Shown: positions 1-5,769, numbered from the stretch's first letter. The stretch is 5,769 nt of DNA from Candidatus Omnitrophota bacterium (GCA_003645805.1 QNCL01000047.1:1-5769); one strand, 5' to 3'. Notes: generated from the letters alone by a model not told the origin. Program-made: numbers and translations.

Positions 1-524
1 AAGACCTGAAAGATGCCTATAGACGAAAAAGGGAACGCGTGGGTAAGGAAGCAATGCAAAGGTTGATAAAGGATGCGATGCTTCAGGTGCTGGATAGTAA
101 GTGGAAAGAGCATCTTTATGCAATGGATGTTTTACGGGAAGGAATTGGTCTGCGGGCTTATGGTCAACGCGACCCGTTAGTTGAATATCAACATGAATCG
201 TTCGCAATGTTCTCTCAGATGATAGAAAGAATAGAAGAGGAATCTTTGGAGTTTATATTTAAAGCAGAGCCGATAGAGGAGGAGATTAGCAGTGTATTTT
301 CTGTTCCGCAGGAGTTCGTACACAAGGAGATCTCGGGTTTGGAGAGAGCAAAGAAGGAAGAACCAGTAGTTTCCTCTTTACTTTCTCCCTCTAAGGCTCA
401 CTCTCCTTCCTCAGACACTTCTATTCCTTATCGCCGCGAAGGGCGAAAGATTGGGAGAAATGAGCCTTGCCCGTGCGGGAGCGGGAAGAAATATAAACGC
501 TGTTGTGGAAGGAATAGTATCTAA
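1..524 (+). CDS. secA: Protein translocase subunit SecA, C-terminal part (5' end outside window)
   Basis: SecA is the ATPase that drives unfolded preproteins through the SecYEG channel at the inner membrane. The reading frame is open from base 3, so the GTG at 39 is an internal valine and about 173 C-terminal residues are present. Bases 3 to about 270 encode the end of the helical scaffold domain, recognisable by LDSKWKEHL, MDVLREGIGLRAYGQRDP and EYQHESFAMF, all strongly conserved in SecA. A variable, serine- and glutamate-rich linker follows (about 270-440). The end is a complete SEC-C zinc-binding tail: RNEPCPCGSGKKYKRCC has the C-x-C-x8-C-C ligand pattern, which in known SecA binds zinc and contacts SecB or ribosomes. 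The TAA stop at 522-524 shares its last base with the ATG of lnt, so translation of the two is probably coupled. Motor domains lie outside the window and cannot be checked. Confidence 0.97.
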   Translation, partial: DLKDAYRRKRERVGKEAMQRLIKDAMLQVLDSKWKEHLYAMDVLREGIGLRAYGQRDPLVEYQHESFAMFSQMIERIEEESLEFIFKAEPIEEEISSVFSVPQEFVHKEISGLERAKKEEPVVSSLLSPSKAHSPSSDTSIPYRREGRKIGRNEPCPCGSGKKYKRCCGRNSI

Positions 525-2011
525 TGGTCTATGCCCTTCTTTCCTCCATTTTACTAATCCTTTCCTTCCCTCTCTTTAACCTCTCCTTCCTTGCCTGGGT
601 GGCTTTTGTTCCTTTGTTTATTAACGCAAGAAGAAGCAGAAAGAAAAACTTTCTCTTATTCTATCTAACCGGTGTCATCTTCTGGGCAGGAGTTCTCTAC
701 TGGATAGTCTATGTCAGCCTTTTGGGTTATATAGTGCTGACTTTATACTTAGCAGTCTATTTTGCCCTTTTCGGGCTGGGGATATATTCTCCCCAAGAGA
801 ATCTTAAAGAAGAGTTTCTATACATACTCTTCCTTTCTTCTCTTTGGGTAAGTCTGGAGTTTATTCGTGCCCATTTGTTTACCGGCTTTCCCTGGGCTTT
901 GTTGGGTTATTCTCAATATCGGAATTTATTACTTATCCAGACTTCTGATATTAGCGGAACTTATGGAGTATCTTTTCTACTGATAGCAGTAAATGTGGGG
1001 ATTAGCAGGTTTTTGTTAGGGCTCAAGAGAAAAAAGAGAGTTTATCTTCTTTCCCCTATCTTTGCTTCGCTTCTTTTATTGGCTACCCTTGTTTATGGCT
1101 ACCAGCGACTTCGTTATATCTCTCAACTTAAACCTTCCCGCTCAGTGGTGGTTTCTGTTATCCAGGGCAATATTTCCCCACAAGAGAAATGGGATGGGGA
1201 GTTTAAGAAGAGAATTATTTACAGGTATCTCTCTCTGACAAAAAAAGCACTAAGGAGAGGAGAAGTAGATTTGGTTGTCTGGCCCGAAACAGCAGTGCCT
1301 TGCTACTTCTATCAGGACAAAGAGGCGCAAGGCAAGATTTTAAGCCTTTCCTCTCACATCCGTTCTTTTCTGCTAATTGGAACCGTAGTGCGAGAAGGGG
1401 AGAAGATATTCAATAGTGCTTTGTTTATCTCCAAAGGGAGGGTGATAGAGAGGTATGATAAACTTCATCTGGTTCCTTTTGGAGAGTATGTGCCTTCCTT
1501 ATTTGCCTTTGTGCGAAACTTTTTTGAAATTGGCAATTTCTCGGCGGGCAAGGAATGGAGAATTTTTTCCTCTTCCCAGATAAACTTACTTCCTCCTTTC
1601 TCTACTCTTATCTGCTTTGAGGATATCTTTCCTTATCTGAGTAGAGGATTTGTGAGAAAAGGGGCAAGATTTTTGATAAACATTAGTAATGATGCCTGGT
1701 TTGGAAAGAGTTCCGCTCCTTATCAACATCTTCAGTGTGCAGTCTTCCGAGCAATAGAAAACAGGGTTAATCTAATAAAATGCTCCAATACCGGAATTTC
1801 TTGTTTCATTGCTCCCACAGGGAGAATTGTGGGAACCCTGTCTTCTGCAGGCAAAGATATCTTCATAGAAGGGTATTATACGCAGAAGATAGAGATAAAA
1901 AAAGCAGGTTCTTTCTATACCCATTTTGGAGACATATTTGCCTTTTCTTGCTTGTTGTTTTGTTCAGGGTTTGGTATAATTAAATTTAGGGTAATTAAGA
2001 GAGGAAGTTAA
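524..2011 (+). CDS. lnt: Apolipoprotein N-acyltransferase
   Basis: Lnt transfers an acyl chain from a phospholipid to the N-terminal S-diacylglyceryl-cysteine of apolipoproteins, the third step of lipoprotein maturation after Lgt and LspA, on the outer face of the inner membrane. The 495-residue product has the family layout: hydrophobic segments over about residues 1-35, 43-90, 98-115, 148-165 and 174-192, then a nitrilase-type domain (about 207-455), then a final hydrophobic segment (about 468-486). The catalytic triad is visible as E255 in VVWPETAVP, K313 in YDKLHLVPFGEYVP and C364 in TLICFEDIFP. E321, in the PFGEYVP loop, matches another essential glutamate of E. coli Lnt. The residue after the catalytic cysteine is Phe instead of the Tyr of E. 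coli. The start is supported by AAGGA at 509-513, 10 bases upstream, and by the 1-base overlap with secA. Length is near the family norm. The 5' part is pyrimidine-rich because it encodes membrane helices. Confidence 0.95.
   Translation: MVYALLSSILLILSFPLFNLSFLAWVAFVPLFINARRSRKKNFLLFYLTGVIFWAGVLYWIVYVSLLGYIVLTLYLAVYFALFGLGIYSPQENLKEEFLYILFLSSLWVSLEFIRAHLFTGFPWALLGYSQYRNLLLIQTSDISGTYGVSFLLIAVNVGISRFLLGLKRKKRVYLLSPIFASLLLLATLVYGYQRLRYISQLKPSRSVVVSVIQGNISPQEKWDGEFKKRIIYRYLSLTKKALRRGEVDLVVWPETAVPCYFYQDKEAQGKILSLSSHIRSFLLIGTVVREGEKIFNSALFISKGRVIERYDKLHLVPFGEYVPSLFAFVRNFFEIGNFSAGKEWRIFSSSQINLLPPFSTLICFEDIFPYLSRGFVRKGARFLINISNDAWFGKSSAPYQHLQCAVFRAIENRVNLIKCSNTGISCFIAPTGRIVGTLSSAGKDIFIEGYYTQKIEIKKAGSFYTHFGDIFAFSCLLFCSGFGIIKFRVIKRGS
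1952..1980 (+). promoter_or_regulatory. Candidate sigma70 promoter with extended -10, inside the 3' end of lnt
   Basis: A perfect TATAAT lies at 1975-1980, preceded by the extended -10 dinucleotide TG at 1972-1973. A TTGTTG -35-like box (3 of 6 matches to TTGACA) lies at 1952-1957, with the ideal 17-base spacer. Transcription would begin near 1987 and leave a leader of roughly 58 bases before the nitroreductase ATG at 2045. It overlaps lnt codons, so some of the match could be chance, but the combination of all three elements is good. It would let the nitroreductase be transcribed separately from secA-lnt. Confidence 0.55.
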
Positions 2012-2044
2012 GAGAACAAAAAACAAGCCTTCTTGGTGTTTACA

Positions 2045-2626
2045 ATGTTAAAGGAGTTGATAGTAAAGAATAGAAGTTATCGCAGGTTTTATCAACAGGA
2101 AAGGATAGATTATAGAACTTTGAAAGAACTCGTTGATCTTGCCCGCCTCTCTCCCTCCAGCGCCAACCTTCAGCCTTTAAAATATATCCTCTCCTGGAAA
2201 GAGGAAAGGAATGCTTTGATATTTCCCTGCCTTAAATGGGCAGGCTATCTAAAAGATTGGGATGGTCCTGAGGAAGGAGAAAGACCTGCAGGGTATATCA
2301 TTATTTTGGGAGATAGAGAGATTAGCCAGTCTTTTGCCTATGATTGTGGTATATGTGCTCAGACCATCTTATTAGGAGCGGTAGAGAAAGGATGGGGAGG
2401 ATGCATCATTGGCTCGATAGAAAGAGATGCTTTGCGTCGCGCTTTAGATATTCCTTCCCGTTATGAGATTCTTCTCGTTTTGGCTTTGGGTAAGCCTAAG
2501 GAAGAGGTAAGGCTGGTGGAGAGTAAAGGAGAAATTAGATATTGGCGAGATGAAAAGGGAGTGCATTATGTTCCCAAGAGGGGCTTAGAAGAGATTATAT
2601 TGAATATTAGTCAGTTTATCAGTTAG
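2045..2626 (+). CDS. Nitroreductase family FMN oxidoreductase
   Basis: The 193-residue product is a small flavoprotein of the nitroreductase superfamily; members use NAD(P)H and FMN to reduce nitro compounds, quinones or other acceptors in the cytoplasm. Family signatures in order are RSYRRF (10-15, FMN phosphate contact), SPSSANLQP (36-44), the helix DCGICAQTILLGAVEKGWGG (100-119), the strand LVLALGKPKEE (144-154) and the C-terminal YWRDEKGVHYVPKR (166-179). The last motif is typical of a subgroup often found in anaerobes, whose true substrate is mostly unknown. I chose ATG 2045 because homologues begin a few residues before the R-S-x-R-R-F motif and GGTG (2035-2038) sits 6 bases upstream. 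TTG 2033 and GTG 2036 are in frame but have no ribosome binding site. The 33-base gap after lnt and the promoter inside lnt suggest independent expression. The tail NISQFIS runs past the usual family end, into the remnant that follows. Confidence 0.9.
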   Translation: MLKELIVKNRSYRRFYQQERIDYRTLKELVDLARLSPSSANLQPLKYILSWKEERNALIFPCLKWAGYLKDWDGPEEGERPAGYIIILGDREISQSFAYDCGICAQTILLGAVEKGWGGCIIGSIERDALRRALDIPSRYEILLVLALGKPKEEVRLVESKGEIRYWRDEKGVHYVPKRGLEEIILNISQFIS

Positions 2627-2792
2627 ATATCAAGATACAGCAGAAGAAATATATAGCGCTTATGTGAATGAACAAGGGATGGGCATCTGTGACTGGGAAG
2701 CCCCGGATGCAGACACAGTGAAGGAGATAGTAAGGAAGGCTTTAGGTTCTCCTCCCTATGATCCTACAATCGTAGTGGAGCGGGTGTTATAG
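2604..2792 (+). pseudogene. Probable 5'-truncated remnant of a small protein gene (DUF4242-like C-terminal part)
   Basis: A stop-free frame runs from just after TGA 2601-2603 to TAG 2790-2792. From about 2622 it encodes a protein-like sequence, VRYQDTAEEIYSAYVNEQ, then GMGICDWEAPDADTVKEIV and RKALGSPPYDPTIVVERVL. The C-x-W-E-A-P-D-A-x-x-V pattern and the final D-x-x-V-V-E-x-V-L recall small ferredoxin-fold proteins of the DUF4242 (SCO4226 nickel-binding-like) type, which are usually some 75-95 residues long. The N-terminal strand and helix are missing. In frame there is no ATG before 2679; GTG 2664 and ATG 2679 would give only 42 or 38 residues and neither has a convincing ribosome binding site. 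The frame differs from that of the nitroreductase, whose last 23 bases it overlaps. The most likely reading is a gene whose 5' end was deleted, with a short real ORF as the alternative. The family assignment is from memory and uncertain. Confidence 0.45.
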
Positions 2793-2857
2793 ATTAAATC
2801 CTGCTAATTCTAATTACCTAACTGTTTACCGGCTAACAAAGAATAATAAAAAAGATA
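2793..2857 (+). other. Short AT-rich intergenic gap upstream of the PP-loop gene
   Basis: These 65 bases separate the remnant from the three-gene sulfur unit. They contain a tandem CTAATT pair (2804-2815) and an imperfect palindrome, GTTTACCGGCTAAC at 2824-2837 (10 of 14 positions symmetrical, with central CCGG). The last 20 bases are very A-rich. A weak extended -10, TGTTATAGA, ends at 2793 without a good -35. No terminator stem with a T-run is visible. A promoter for the downstream operon is expected here but none is convincing. Confidence 0.35.
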
Positions 2858-3844
2858 ATGAAAGCCCTTGCCTTGTTTTCTGGTGGACTGGATAGTAGTT
2901 TAGCCATCAAGATAATCCAGGCGCAGAAGATACAGATATTAGCCCTAAACTTCCTCACCCCTTTTTCTGCTTTAGAGAATCGGAGGAAGGTTGAGCAGAT
3001 TGCCAGAGAGTTGGGAGTGAATCTGCAGATAGAGTTCTTGGGCGAGGAATACTTAGAGATAGTTAAACATCCGAAATACGGCTATGGTAAGCACCTTAAT
3101 CCCTGCCTTGACTGCCGGATATTGATGCTTAAAAAGGCAAAGGAGGTTATGGAAAAGATAAACGCCTCTTTTGTTATCACTGGTGAGGTTGTAGGGCAAC
3201 GACCGATGTCTCAGTATAAGAGTGCTTTGCAATTGGTAGAAAGAGAAAGCGGATTAAAAGAGTTGATTGTTCGTCCTCTCTCGGCTAAACTCCTCACTCC
3301 CACTATTCCCGAGAAAAATGGCTGGATAGATAGAAACAGCCTTTTTGGAATATATGGGCGTGCTCGCAGAGAGCAAATAGAGTTAGCCAGACAATGGAAG
3401 ATCAAACACTACTTCTCTCCCGCCGGTGGTTGTCTACTTACCGATCCTGCTTTTAGTCAAAAGATATCCGACCTTTTAGCCCACAACCAATTCTCCTTAG
3501 AGAGTATAGAACTGCTTAGACTTGGCCGTCACTTCCGTCTTTCTCCTTCGGCTAAACTGGTGGTAGGGAGAAATAAAAGGGAGAATGAGCAGATGCTTCA
3601 GAGAAAAAGGGAGAAGGAGATATATTTCAGACCGGTAGGAGCGAAGGGTCCGGTGGCGGTAGGACAGGGGGAATTTAACCCTTCTCTAATTAGTTTAGCG
3701 GTTCAGATAATTGCTCATTATTGTAATATGGACTTGGTGGATATAGAATACAGAACCTCAGATAGAAAGGAAAAGATAAGAAGCAGAGCGATGGAGGAGA
3801 AGGAGATAGAGAGGTTTAGGGTAATAAAAGATGAGAGTATTTGA
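2858..3844 (+). CDS. ThiI/MnmA-like PP-loop sulfurtransferase with C-terminal NFACT-R-like domain
   Basis: The 328-residue protein is probably an ATP-dependent RNA-thiolating enzyme of unassigned target. Residues 1-200 form a PP-loop ATP pyrophosphatase domain: SGGLDSS at 8-14 binds ATP, NPCLDCR (C83, C86) resembles the NPCxxCN cysteine motif of MnmA, GEVVGQRPMSQ spans 109-119, and SPAGGCLLTDP (187-197) supplies C192, placed like a second catalytic cysteine. Residues 222-300 (LGRHFRL, KLVVGRNKREN, FRPVGAKGPVAV) resemble the NFACT-R/DUF814 domain, a proposed RNA-binding module. There is no THUMP or rhodanese domain, so it is not a classical ThiI. I recognise the architecture as a conserved family often annotated as a ThiI- or TrmU-like protein. 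ATG 2858 places the PP-loop at the usual distance from the N-terminus, but no Shine-Dalgarno sequence precedes it. The stop overlaps the next gene by 14 bases, which suggests shared expression with cysteine synthase and mnmA. Confidence 0.85.
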   Translation: MKALALFSGGLDSSLAIKIIQAQKIQILALNFLTPFSALENRRKVEQIARELGVNLQIEFLGEEYLEIVKHPKYGYGKHLNPCLDCRILMLKKAKEVMEKINASFVITGEVVGQRPMSQYKSALQLVERESGLKELIVRPLSAKLLTPTIPEKNGWIDRNSLFGIYGRARREQIELARQWKIKHYFSPAGGCLLTDPAFSQKISDLLAHNQFSLESIELLRLGRHFRLSPSAKLVVGRNKRENEQMLQRKREKEIYFRPVGAKGPVAVGQGEFNPSLISLAVQIIAHYCNMDLVDIEYRTSDRKEKIRSRAMEEKEIERFRVIKDESI

Positions 3845-4697
3845 GAATGTGGGAGAGATAATAGGAAATACGCCTTTGGTTAAACTTAATAAACTCTCTC
3901 TCGGATTAAAAGCAGAGATTGTTGCCAAACTGGAGTTCTTAAACCCTTCAGGGAGTATTAAGGATAGGACTGCTTTGGGACTTCTGCTTTCTGCAGAAGA
4001 AAAAGGCTTGATTTCTAAGGGAGCAACGGTGATAGAGGCAAGTTCAGGAAATACAGGAATTGCTTTGGCTATGCTTTGCGCAACAAGAAACTACTCTCTG
4101 ATCTTAATAATGCCAGAAGGGATAAGAGAGGAGAAAAAGAGATTGCTCAAATTTTTAGGAGCAAGATTGGTATTTACCTCTACGATGCAAGAGGCAAGAG
4201 AAAAAGCAAAAGAGATAAGCAAGCAGATTCCTAACTCCTTTTTTTCTGCTCAGTTTGAGAATTCAGCCAATTCTCAGATCCACAAATCCACTACTGCACA
4301 GGAGATATGGAGAGATACAGAGGGGAAAGTGGATATTATAGTTGCGGGTGTAGGGACAGGAGGGACGATTAGCGGTTTAGCCCAAGGGCTCAAGGAGAAA
4401 AAGAAAGAGATCAAGATTGTTGCCGTAGAACCTGCTACTTTTCCTCATAAGATTGAGGGGATAGGAGCAGGTTTTACCCCTCCTCTTTTGCAGAAGGAAC
4501 TGGTAGATGAGATAGTGAAGGTAGAAGAGAAAGACGCCTTTTTGATGATGCGCAGATTAGCCCAAGAAGAGGGAATTTTAGCAGGAGTTTCTTCAGGAGC
4601 GATTGTCTGGGCAAGTGTGGAGGTGGGCAAGGTGGAAAAGGGAAAGTTGATTGTTGCTATTTTACCCGATGGAGCGCAGAGGTATCTATCGATATGA
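3831..4697 (+). CDS. cysK: Cysteine synthase family protein (PLP-dependent, CysK/CysM-like)
   Basis: Cysteine synthase makes L-cysteine from O-acetylserine (or a related activated serine) and sulfide in the cytoplasm, using PLP. Signatures are IGNTPLVKL (11-19), NPSGSIKDR with the PLP lysine K44, the substrate loop SSGNTGI (71-77; Ser where CysK usually has Thr), the phosphate-binding loop GVGTGGT (173-179), HKIEGIGAGF (206-215), VSSGA (253-257) and LPDGAQRYLS (278-287). At 288 residues it is shorter than the usual 300-320. The glycine-rich SGGxPGP-type segment normally found before HKIxGIGAGF is absent, and the protein stops right after RYLS. TTAQEIW replaces the usual TTGPEIW. The catalytic lysine and all PLP loops are intact, so it should be active, but the sulfur acceptor (CysK or CysM type) cannot be told. 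TAGGG at 3817-3821 is 9 bases before ATG 3831. It overlaps its upstream neighbour by 14 bases and mnmA by 4. Confidence 0.9.
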   Translation: MRVFENVGEIIGNTPLVKLNKLSLGLKAEIVAKLEFLNPSGSIKDRTALGLLLSAEEKGLISKGATVIEASSGNTGIALAMLCATRNYSLILIMPEGIREEKKRLLKFLGARLVFTSTMQEAREKAKEISKQIPNSFFSAQFENSANSQIHKSTTAQEIWRDTEGKVDIIVAGVGTGGTISGLAQGLKEKKKEIKIVAVEPATFPHKIEGIGAGFTPPLLQKELVDEIVKVEEKDAFLMMRRLAQEEGILAGVSSGAIVWASVEVGKVEKGKLIVAILPDGAQRYLSI

Positions 4698-5734
4698 GAG
4701 AAGAGAGAAAGATAGCAGTAGCGATAAGCGGGGGTATAGACTCTGCAGTTGCCGCTTATCTTTTAAAGAAGCAGGGATGGAAGGTGCAAGGCATAACCCT
4801 CTGGCTCTTTGGGGGAGAGGAGAGAATAAAAAGGGCCGAGGAGGTATGTAAGCAGATAGGGATTTCCCATCGGGTAATAGACTTGCGTCAGAGTTTTAAG
4901 GAAATAGTAATTGGTGATTTCTGCTCGCAGTACCAGCAGGGGAGAACTCCCAATCCTTGTATCCTGTGCAACCAAAATATAAAGTTTGGTAGTTTAGTCT
5001 TTAAGGAAATAGAAGAGAGATTTAGAATATCTCTTCTCGCCAGTGGGCATTATGCACGGATAGAGAAAGAAAAGGGAGGATATCTCTTAAAGACAGGAAG
5101 AGATAAAAGGAAAGACCAGTCGTATTTTCTGTATGCCCTATCTCAAGAACAATTATCCCGTCTTTTCTTTCCCTTGGGGGAATTGACCAAGGAGGAGGTA
5201 AAAAGAATAGCGAAGGGGATAGGGTTGAGAGTAGATGCTTCTGAAAGTCAGCAAGTGTGTTTTCTTGAGGGAAGAGATTATCGTGAATTTTTAAAAGGAC
5301 GGATTAAAGAAGCAAGCAAGGGGCTAATTGTAGATAAAAAAGAACGGGTGATAGGAGAGCATCAAGGAATTGCCTTCTATACTATTGGGCAAAGAAAGAG
5401 ATTGGGGGCTTTTGGGAGACCAGTATTCGTAATAGATATCGATGCCCAGAGGAACCTGATAAAGGTAGGAGAGCGGAAAGATTTATACAGAACAGAACTA
5501 ATAGCCGAACAGGTAAATTGGATAAGCCAGAGGGAATTATCCTTTTCTTTGAAGGCAAAAGCAAGGATAAGATATCAGCAAGAGTTAAGTTCCGTTTCTC
5601 TCTTTCCCTTAGAGGAGAACAAGGTTAGAGTAAAATTTGAGCAACCTCAATTTGCCATTACTCCCGGGCAAGCGATAGTTTTCTATGATGGAGATATTGT
5701 GTTAGGAGGAGGCAAAATTTTGAGTTCGAACTAA
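4694..5734 (+). CDS. mnmA: tRNA-specific 2-thiouridylase MnmA
   Basis: MnmA adenylates the C2 position of U34 in tRNAs for Lys, Glu and Gln and replaces its oxygen with sulfur, giving s2U34; the sulfur comes ultimately from cysteine through a desulfurase and carriers. The 346-residue length is normal. Motifs in order: PP-loop SGGIDSAV (12-19), TPNPCILCNQNIKFG (85-99), ASGHYARIE (116-124), KDQSYFLYAL (140-149), SQQVCFL (185-191) with C189, and GEHQGIAFYTIGQRKRLG (221-238), followed by the small beta-barrel domains. C92 and C189 align with the catalytic pair C102 and C199 of E. coli MnmA. The first position of the cysteine motif is Cys (C89), where E. coli has Asp. ATG 4694 overlaps the cysteine synthase stop in an ATGA junction, with AGAGG at 4678-4682, 11 bases upstream, so it is probably translationally coupled. 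Confidence 0.96.
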   Translation: MREERKIAVAISGGIDSAVAAYLLKKQGWKVQGITLWLFGGEERIKRAEEVCKQIGISHRVIDLRQSFKEIVIGDFCSQYQQGRTPNPCILCNQNIKFGSLVFKEIEERFRISLLASGHYARIEKEKGGYLLKTGRDKRKDQSYFLYALSQEQLSRLFFPLGELTKEEVKRIAKGIGLRVDASESQQVCFLEGRDYREFLKGRIKEASKGLIVDKKERVIGEHQGIAFYTIGQRKRLGAFGRPVFVIDIDAQRNLIKVGERKDLYRTELIAEQVNWISQRELSFSLKAKARIRYQQELSSVSLFPLEENKVRVKFEQPQFAITPGQAIVFYDGDIVLGGGKILSSN

Positions 5735-5746
5735 ACTAAGGAACCT

Positions 5747-5769
5747 ATTTCCACCCCTGGGGTGGAAAT
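5747..5769 (+). terminator. Probable stem of a transcription terminator after mnmA (cut by window end)
   Basis: A perfect 23-base palindrome begins 12 bases after the mnmA stop: left arm ATTTCCACCCC, central T, right arm GGGGTGGAAAT. As RNA it can fold into a 9-10 bp hairpin with a 3-5 base loop, AU pairs at the base and GC pairs near the loop. The position directly after the last gene fits an intrinsic terminator. The T-run that would prove it lies beyond the window, so a palindromic repeat or protein-binding site remains possible. Confidence 0.5.

Noticed and set aside
1780..1983. Plus-strand frame inside lnt
   Set aside because: It overlaps the nitrilase domain and last membrane helix of lnt in another frame, with no recognisable motif. 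The plus-strand frame at 4651-4851, which overlaps the start of mnmA, is rejected for the same reason.
2024..2035. CAAG-CCTT-CTTG hairpin between lnt and the nitroreductase as a terminator
   Set aside because: The stem is only 4 bp, cannot be extended well and has no T-run.
2033..2044. Upstream TTG 2033 or GTG 2036 as start of the nitroreductase
   Set aside because: They add only three or four residues ahead of ATG 2045, have no ribosome binding site, and the ATG fits the family N-terminus and has GGTG at a suitable distance.
2681..2720. Pairing segments GCATC/GATGC and CTGTG/CACAG
   Set aside because: They are not nested, compete with one another, and lie in protein-like sequence; no T-run follows.
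3211..3405. Open minus-strand frame opposite the PP-loop gene
   Set aside because: It lies wholly inside a well-conserved gene on the other strand and its translation shows no recognisable domain. The same holds for minus-strand frames at 4445-4630, 4763-4975 and 5382-5564.
2858..3844. Naming the PP-loop gene thiI, queC or a second mnmA
   Set aside because: It lacks the THUMP domain of ThiI, the C-terminal zinc cysteines of QueC, and the YTIGQRK region and barrel domains of MnmA.

Overview
The window holds five closely packed genes, all on the + strand, plus one probable gene remnant. It looks like an ordinary stretch of chromosome from a diderm (Gram-negative-type) bacterium. An apolipoprotein N-acyltransferase implies lipoproteins for an outer membrane, and SecA is bacterial. 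Arginine is encoded mostly by AGA/AGG and isoleucine often by ATA, and the sense strand is purine-rich in the 3' genes. This fits a moderately AT-leaning, possibly thermophilic or subsurface lineage. The gene set reminds me of uncultivated phyla such as Omnitrophota or Aerophobetes, but that is a weak guess from memory and not a sequence comparison.

Region 1 (1-2011) is an envelope block. The 3' end of secA (protein export ATPase, cut by the window edge) overlaps the start of lnt (the last step of lipoprotein maturation) by one base, in a TAATG junction. Both act on exported proteins at the inner membrane.

Region 2 (about 1950-2857) starts with a good sigma70-type promoter inside the 3' end of lnt, which should serve a stand-alone FMN nitroreductase gene. 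After it, 231 bp contain a stop-free frame encoding the C-terminal half of what looks like a small protein without a usable start. It is probably the remnant of a decayed gene. An A-rich gap follows.

Region 3 (2858-5734) is a three-gene unit joined by overlaps of 14 and 4 bases: a ThiI/MnmA-like PP-loop sulfurtransferase fused to an NFACT-R-like C-terminal domain, a short divergent cysteine synthase, and mnmA (2-thiolation of tRNA U34). The likely theme is sulfur flow into tRNA: the synthase makes cysteine, a desulfurase not seen here would release its sulfur, and two PP-loop enzymes would place sulfur on RNA. The first protein has no fully defined function and is the most interesting item in the window. 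The window ends in a perfect GC-cored palindrome 12 bases after the mnmA stop, probably the stem of the operon's terminator. I saw no tRNA, rRNA, CRISPR array, insertion sequence or phage gene.
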